Shown: in pieces, positions 1 to 4,318 of the stretch
Position numbering within the stretch: the stretch's first letter is position 1
Layout of the letters: every line of letters starts with the position of its first letter
NCBI GenBank assembly: GCA_024405235.1
Contig: JAKSPA010000108.1
Location: forward strand, 1 to 6,348
Direction of reading: 5' to 3'
DNA length: 6,348 nt
Source of the DNA: Lentisphaeria bacterium
GTDB taxonomy: Bacteria; Verrucomicrobiota; Lentisphaeria; Oligosphaerales; Oligosphaeraceae
The notes under the pieces: generated by a model
What the model saw: only the letters and a program-made list of their open reading frames with translations
Told to the model about the DNA's origin: nothing
The model's database searches: none
Position numbers and translations under genes: made by a program

Positions 1-1
1 A

Positions 2-640
2 TACAGAACGCTGCCGGCCTGCGAAGACCTCTCCTACAGCGATCTGGTCGGAAAGGGCTTCTCGAAGGATTTTCTCAATTCCCTTGAGACGCTCACATGT
101 CTGCCCCCTCCTGGAGATTCGCTCTACCAAGACGAAGACTCGCCCTTTGAACTCCAATACCAGGAGTTTCTGGACAGAATGGACAAAGATCCTGACGAAT
201 GCGAAAAACAGGATCGTGAATTCTTCGAGACATTGAGCGACGAAGAGAAGACCCTCTCGCAGGCGATGTCGATGCTGACCTCCCTGACGAATACTTTCTT
301 CATGCTCTCGATAGATTGGGCGCAAGTCGGAATCATCGGAAATCTGCCCTGCCAACCGTCAGAGCAGATGATGATTCTCGGCCTGCTTTCATCCGCTGCA
401 GGTGCCTGCCGCACGGCTTTCGACCGCATACACATGCATCTTCAGGAATGCGCAATACAGCAAGTCGAAAGCGCCATCATCTACGCAGGAAGGACAAAGC
501 TCTTCTTCAAGGCATGGATCTTCAAGCAGCCGAAATTCGCCGATGCGCTCAACACAAGAATACAGGTTCTGAACCAATCCCTGGGCGGTCTTGAAAAACT
601 TGCGAACTACCTCAAGGGCAACACAAGCGTTCTGGAGTAG
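2..640 (+). CDS. Unrecognised protein, 3' part of a gene entering from the left
   Basis: I do not recognise this protein. The frame is open from base 2 to the TAG at 638-640, giving 212 visible residues with no stop, so the gene very probably starts before the window; the ATG at 179 is an internal Met. The visible part begins with a mixed region, then an acidic stretch (about residues 45-80, many Asp/Glu), then a largely helical, more hydrophobic and later basic half. No signal peptide, clear membrane segment or catalytic motif is visible in this portion. It ends 9 bases before the permease start and lies in the same frame as it, so the two are probably co-transcribed and perhaps translationally coupled. 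A role in the lipid transport system is only a guess from position. That it is a real gene is fairly sure, given the long open frame and the tight junction with the next gene. Confidence 0.75.
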   Translation, partial: YRTLPACEDLSYSDLVGKGFSKDFLNSLETLTCLPPPGDSLYQDEDSPFELQYQEFLDRMDKDPDECEKQDREFFETLSDEEKTLSQAMSMLTSLTNTFFMLSIDWAQVGIIGNLPCQPSEQMMILGLLSSAAGACRTAFDRIHMHLQECAIQQVESAIIYAGRTKLFFKAWIFKQPKFADALNTRIQVLNQSLGGLEKLANYLKGNTSVLE

Positions 641-649
641 CGAAACAGG

Positions 650-1759
650 ATGTCTGGTGCAAGCGCAAAACTCATTGACGGTCAACTCGCCGTAACTGGC
701 GATTGGCTTCGCGGGGCATGCCATCCGGACGCCGACGAATTTCTTAGAGAACATCCGATGGAATCGCCATGGAAACTCGTTGCCGACAATCTCGGCAAGT
801 GGGATTCCACGTTGCTTGTCTTCCTTTCGCGAATCGCGATGCACGCCGAAGAGAAAGGCCTTCGGATCGATTTCGACAAACTGCCCGACGGCCTTGCGAA
901 ATTGCTGAAACTCGGTGAATACGGCAGAAAACACGCCGCGAAACGAGACGATGCAGAAGCGGACAAATCGCTTTTGATTCAGGCTGGCAAATTCGGCATC
1001 GAACTGCATGACACGATCGTCGGAATCGTCGATTTCATCGGCGCGCTGACGCTTTCCATCTGGCGCCTTGCCACTTTCCGCTCGAAAATGAGATGGACCG
1101 ATTTCCGCGACCAACTCTTCGCCTGCGGACCAATGGCGATGCCGATCACTTCACTCATCAGCTTTCTGATGGGACTGATACTTGCATTCGTCGGCTCCAT
1201 TCCTCTGAAATGGTTTCAGGCGCAGCAGTACGTCGCCAGTCTGGTCGGAATAGGAATGCTGAGACTCATGGCGCCGACGATGGTCGGAGTCGTTATGGCC
1301 GGAAGGACAAGCGCCTCCTATGCGGCTGAACTCGGCACGATGCAAGTCAACGAAGAGCTTGACGCGCTGCAGACCTTAGGCATCCCGCATACGGATTTTC
1401 TAATCCTGCCGCGCTTTCTTGCAATGAGCCTGATGCTTCCGATTCTCACGATCTTCGCAGACTTCACAAGCATTCTCGGCGGCATGCTTGTGGCGGTTCT
1501 GGGCATGGGACTGCCTCCCCACGCGTACATACATACCTTGATTACGACAACGCGACTGAGCGATCTCACTGTCGGACTCATAACATGCTTCGTGCTCGGC
1601 ATACTCGACGCATGCTGCGGATGCTACCAGGGAATGCATTGCGGACGAAGCGCCGCCGCAGTCGGCCGCGTGACGACTGCCGCCGTTGTCTACAGCATCG
1701 TCTGCATAGTGCTTGCCACATCGCTCATAACCGTCCTTACGGTGATACTCAAGGTCTGA
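650..1759 (+). CDS. mlaE: STAS-MlaE fusion: lipid ABC transporter permease
   Basis: This is the inner-membrane permease subunit of an MCE/Mla-type lipid ABC transporter, 369 residues against roughly 260 for a stand-alone MlaE. The extra N-terminal part (about residues 8-90) resembles a STAS domain: it opens with a short strand ending TGDW and carries LGKWDSTLLVFL (48-59), where Asp52-Ser53 sits at the position of the conserved STAS Asp-Ser/Thr. In Mla systems a separate STAS protein, MlaB, binds the ATPase, so this fusion probably replaces it. The MlaE core has hydrophobic segments near 122-140, 160-182, 195-216, 257-285, 305-325 and 345-367, and the family's conserved stretch AGRTSASYAAELGT (217-230) followed by EELDAL (235-240). 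A Cys cluster (322, 323, 325, 331) precedes the conserved AVGR. The start at 650 is favoured because the next Met (37) would cut the STAS domain; GGAG at 634-637 is a distant possible ribosome site. The stop is TGA. The ATPase follows after 16 bases. Confidence 0.93.
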   Translation: MSGASAKLIDGQLAVTGDWLRGACHPDADEFLREHPMESPWKLVADNLGKWDSTLLVFLSRIAMHAEEKGLRIDFDKLPDGLAKLLKLGEYGRKHAAKRDDAEADKSLLIQAGKFGIELHDTIVGIVDFIGALTLSIWRLATFRSKMRWTDFRDQLFACGPMAMPITSLISFLMGLILAFVGSIPLKWFQAQQYVASLVGIGMLRLMAPTMVGVVMAGRTSASYAAELGTMQVNEELDALQTLGIPHTDFLILPRFLAMSLMLPILTIFADFTSILGGMLVAVLGMGLPPHAYIHTLITTTRLSDLTVGLITCFVLGILDACCGCYQGMHCGRSAAAVGRVTTAAVVYSIVCIVLATSLITVLTVILKV

Positions 1760-1775
1760 AGCCGTCCGCATAGCC

Positions 1776-2549
1776 ATGAAGCCGCTTGAAACGCCAATCG
1801 AAGTAAGCCATCTGACGATGGCATACGGCAGCAGAGTGATCATGGAGGACCTGAACTTCACCGTGGAGGCGGGTTCGGTTTTTCTCATCATAGGACCTTC
1901 TGGATGTGGCAAATCCACGCTGCTGAAACACATGATCGGCCTTCAGCAACCCGCAGCAGGAACCATTAGGCTCCTCGGACAGGACATCTGGAATCTAGAC
2001 GAAACGGCACGCAATCTTCTGATGCGGAACATCGGCATTCTATATCAGAAATGCGGCCTCTGGAGTTCCATGACTCTTGCCGAGAACATCGCTCTGCCGC
2101 TGAATTTGTACACAACGCTTTCCCAAAAGGAAATAGAAGACCTATGCGCATGAAAGCTTGAACTTGTAGGGCTTGAAGGTTTCGGCGGCTACTACCCTGC
2201 CGAAATTTCAGGCGGAATGCAGAAACGCGCAGGCCTCGCAAGGGCTTTGGCACTTGATCCGCAGATACTCTTCTTCGACGAACCAAGCGCCGGACTTGAT
2301 CCAGTCAGCGCAATGAATCTTGATCAGCTCATCCTTGAACTGAGGGACTCTCTCGGAACAACGCTCGTCATCGTCACACACGATCTGGACAGCATCTTCA
2401 ACATCGGCTCGGATGCTGTCTATCTGGATCCAAACAGCCATTCGATTCTCGGACGCGGGGCTCCGCAGCAGTTGCTGAAAAATCCCCCTGCCCCTGAAAT
2501 CACCGAATTTCTCACCAGGGCGAACGGAAGAACGACTACGATCTACTGA
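1776..2549 (+). pseudogene. mlaF: MlaF-type ABC ATPase interrupted by one in-frame TGA
   Basis: This encodes the cytoplasmic ATPase that powers the MlaE-type permease, 257 codons counting the internal TGA, a normal length for the family. Codons 1-125 carry the start, Walker A GPSGCGKST (40-48) and the Q-loop with Gln91. Codon 126 is TGA (2151-2153). The same frame then continues with KLELVGL (127-133), signature SGGM (145-148), Walker B ILFFDE with catalytic Glu169, D-loop SAGLD (171-175) and switch His202 in VTHD, ending at a TGA at 2547-2549. There is no frameshift and every motif is intact, so the break is a single codon. The next in-frame ATG (2217) lies inside the signature motif, and the ATG overlapping the stop (2150) opens a frame of only three codons, so restart cannot rescue it. 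The gene is labelled a pseudogene by its sequence; a recent mutation, a consensus error or readthrough of UGA would each fit. No Shine-Dalgarno sequence is evident before the ATG. Confidence 0.85.
2151..2153 (+). other. In-frame TGA inside the MlaF-type ATPase gene
   Basis: The TGA occupies codon 126, just before KLELVGL and upstream of the signature motif. From memory, E. coli MlaF has Met at the aligned place (MMKLEAVGL), a position that is not catalytic. One-base changes that give TGA include CGA, AGA, GGA, TTA, TCA, TGC and TGG. The base after TGA is A, a context reported to be leaky for UGA in E. coli. TGA also terminates the permease, this ATPase and the auxiliary lipoprotein, and Trp is written TGG throughout, so a general reassignment of TGA is unlikely. 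Confidence 0.9.
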
Positions 2550-2579
2550 CGCCAGAAACCCGCATACGCCTCAACTCAC

Positions 2580-3716
2580 ATGAAAAAGTCCACTAAACAA
2601 GTCACCACAATCGGCATCTTCGTAATTGCCGCATTGGTTCTTCTAGTCGGGCTAATCGTGGCCATGGGCGGAAACAAATGGACGCAGGAATACATATCAT
2701 ACAGGTTGTATTTCACAAACAGCGTCAAAGGACTATCCGTCGGCGCGCCCGTTATGTTCCGTGGAATATCCATTGGCGAAGTCTCAGGCATCAATCTTGC
2801 ACCGCAGGACCATCTGCTTGAAGAAGACGCCTCCAACCTCCCGCAGGATTTCCTTCCCGTTGAAATCCACATCAAGATATTTCCAGAACGTCTTGGATAC
2901 TATTCCAATGGCTTCCTGAAATTTCTGAACCGCCCTTCCACAAACAAAACAAGGGCGAACCATTTTCTTGGAATCATGGTCAAGGACTACAATCTGCGCG
3001 CAGAACTAGGCACGTTGTCACTGCTTACGGGACAGATCTACGTGTCACTGAATTTCGCCAGCAACAATCTGAACGAACCAGAAGGCCTTGTCGCAAAGCT
3101 TTGGCAGAAGGGAATCATTCCCTCCAATCTCTCATTTCTTGAAAGACTCAGTTCAAAAATGAACGAAGAGACCTTCGCGGAACAGATCGCAAGCCTGAAA
3201 AACGCCACAAAGCAACTCGCGCAATTCGTCAATGACGGCGGCGCGGAAAAGCTTTTTCAGGACATCGCGACCATTTCGGAAAACCTATCCGCTTCGTCTT
3301 CTGAACTCAAAGACAATCTTCCGCAGCTGATTGAAAAGATGCAGTCCATCAGCAACAAATTCGACATCATGATGGAGCGGGTCAACGGCACTCTGGAACG
3401 AATCCAGCCAGATATCGAAAATACCGTGGCCGACACGAAGACGCTTGTCCGCGAACTGAATGGATTCCTTGACGAATCGCGGCCAGACGTCACAGCTCTT
3501 TTCGAAAAATTCAATGCAGCCCTGAATGTCGCTCAAGATGATCTCGAACGAACAAGAAGACTGCTCGACTCTGCACAGGCGATTACAGAACCAGGCTCAT
3601 TGGAACACGAAAAACTGGAAGACACTCTAAATGAATGCCAGCGCGTCCTGACTCAACTCGCCAACTTCCTTGAATTAATGAACAAAAATCCCCAAGCGCT
3701 GATTCTTGGAAAATAA
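2580..3716 (+). CDS. mlaD: MCE-domain lipid-binding protein (MlaD/PqiB-like)
   Basis: This is the periplasmic substrate-binding subunit of the transporter, 378 residues. A short basic N-terminus and one hydrophobic segment (about 11-30) anchor it in the inner membrane. An MCE domain follows (about 40-160): it opens with the strand YRLYF and the typical GLSVGAPVMFRGISIGEV (51-68), and closes with LRAELGTLSLLTGQIYVSLNF (139-159), a block that resembles the MCE repeats of PqiB and YebT more than the short MlaD domain. Between these lies an insert of roughly 60 residues with IFPERL (100-105). Residues about 190-365 are polar, helix-prone and probably coiled coil, and the chain ends with NPQALILGK, a tail common in this group. 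MCE proteins form hexameric rings, and in PqiB the C-terminal helices form a needle; the same is inferred here. The start at 2580 gives an ideal anchor but has no Shine-Dalgarno sequence. The lipoprotein gene follows after 5 bases. Confidence 0.92.
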   Translation: MKKSTKQVTTIGIFVIAALVLLVGLIVAMGGNKWTQEYISYRLYFTNSVKGLSVGAPVMFRGISIGEVSGINLAPQDHLLEEDASNLPQDFLPVEIHIKIFPERLGYYSNGFLKFLNRPSTNKTRANHFLGIMVKDYNLRAELGTLSLLTGQIYVSLNFASNNLNEPEGLVAKLWQKGIIPSNLSFLERLSSKMNEETFAEQIASLKNATKQLAQFVNDGGAEKLFQDIATISENLSASSSELKDNLPQLIEKMQSISNKFDIMMERVNGTLERIQPDIENTVADTKTLVRELNGFLDESRPDVTALFEKFNAALNVAQDDLERTRRLLDSAQAITEPGSLEHEKLEDTLNECQRVLTQLANFLELMNKNPQALILGK

Positions 3717-3721
3717 ATTCT

Positions 3722-4264
3722 ATGAAACTCTTCAACGTAACAACAATCGCAATTGCCGCCGTTCTGCTCGCTGGATGCATCCACGAATCAAAGCAGAAGA
3801 CTTATCTGCTGGACGCTCCTGCAATCAATCTTTCCGAGACCTTCTATCTGGAAAACGTCAAACTCCCTGAATATCTCAGCAGCACCCAAATGAGATATGT
3901 CACGACCGAAGGCACGCTTGAAGAAGTCAAAGACGGCGCATGGGCAATTCCGCTGGACAGACTCATCCGCGACATCCTTCGCGAAGCAATCTCAAACAGC
4001 ACCGGCGCAAAATATTCGTCTGCCTGCACCATCACAATCAAGCAGATTCGCCTTTCCGAAAACGACACGCTGGAATTCAGCGGCCACATCAGCAGAAACA
4101 TGCACGACAATCGTGCAAGAGACCCACAGAATCAGTTCGTCGTCGAAGTTCCCATCGAGCTCGACAAGAAAAAAATGATCCTGCCTGATGCCTTCAGAAA
4201 GGCAATCACAAAGGCATTGGGCAAAATCATCCAGACGAAAGTTCCTGTAGAAGCCGCCTACTGA
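3722..4264 (+). CDS. PqiC-type ABC-transport auxiliary lipoprotein
   Basis: This 180-residue lipoprotein is the probable outer-membrane-side partner of the MCE protein. The N-terminus is a lipoprotein signal: MKLF, a hydrophobic run, then lipobox LLAGC (15-19) with Cys19 as the lipidated residue. Position +2 is Ile, not Asp, so sorting to the outer membrane is expected if the usual Lol rule applies. The mature part fits the ABC-transport auxiliary (PqiC/DUF330) family: TYLLDAP (27-33) soon after the Cys, then LPEYLSS (48-54) and WAIPLDRLIRDILREAI (74-90), with a family-like overall length. Family members usually sit beside MCE genes, as here, 5 bases after the MCE stop; GGA at 3708-3710 is a weak ribosome site. 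PqiC is thought to receive the MCE tube at the outer membrane. The stop is TGA at 4262-4264. The family call is fairly sure; true orthology to PqiC is not, so no symbol is given. Confidence 0.85.
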   Translation: MKLFNVTTIAIAAVLLAGCIHESKQKTYLLDAPAINLSETFYLENVKLPEYLSSTQMRYVTTEGTLEEVKDGAWAIPLDRLIRDILREAISNSTGAKYSSACTITIKQIRLSENDTLEFSGHISRNMHDNRARDPQNQFVVEVPIELDKKKMILPDAFRKAITKALGKIIQTKVPVEAAY

Positions 4265-4318
4265 TCCACAGAAAACCGCCTTTACCGAACAGCAATTCCA
4301 CAAGCCTTTCAATAACCA
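4265..4318 (+). other. Widest intergenic gap, no regulatory element seen
   Basis: These 54 bases separate the lipoprotein gene from the TPR gene. I see no GC-rich hairpin followed by a T run, no -35/-10 pair and no Shine-Dalgarno motif before the ATG at 4319 (the preceding bases are CAATAACCA). The TPR gene is therefore most simply read as part of the same transcript, although a weak internal promoter cannot be excluded by eye. Confidence 0.5.

Noticed and set aside
389..1114. Long open frame of 241 codons on the - strand
   Set aside because: It lies opposite the end of the upstream gene and the STAS part of the permease, shows no family motif, and crosses a gene junction. The + strand frames have recognisable domains.
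1400..1933. Open frame of 177 codons on the - strand across the permease-ATPase junction
   Set aside because: Low-complexity, His/Ala/Ser-rich translation opposite two well-supported genes; best read as a shadow.
2151..2183. Selenocysteine insertion at the internal TGA
   Set aside because: The ATPase position is not a redox or Cys site, the hairpin is imperfect and too close to the UGA for a usual bacterial SECIS, and no selenocysteine gene is visible.
2217..2549. A separate downstream gene starting at ATG 2217
   Set aside because: It would start inside the SGGM signature motif and lack Walker A. It is the same-frame continuation of the ATPase after the TGA.
1757..2549. Reassignment of TGA to a sense codon across the genome
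   Set aside because: TGA ends the permease, the ATPase and the lipoprotein at the expected family lengths, Trp is always TGG, and no other gene here has an internal TGA.
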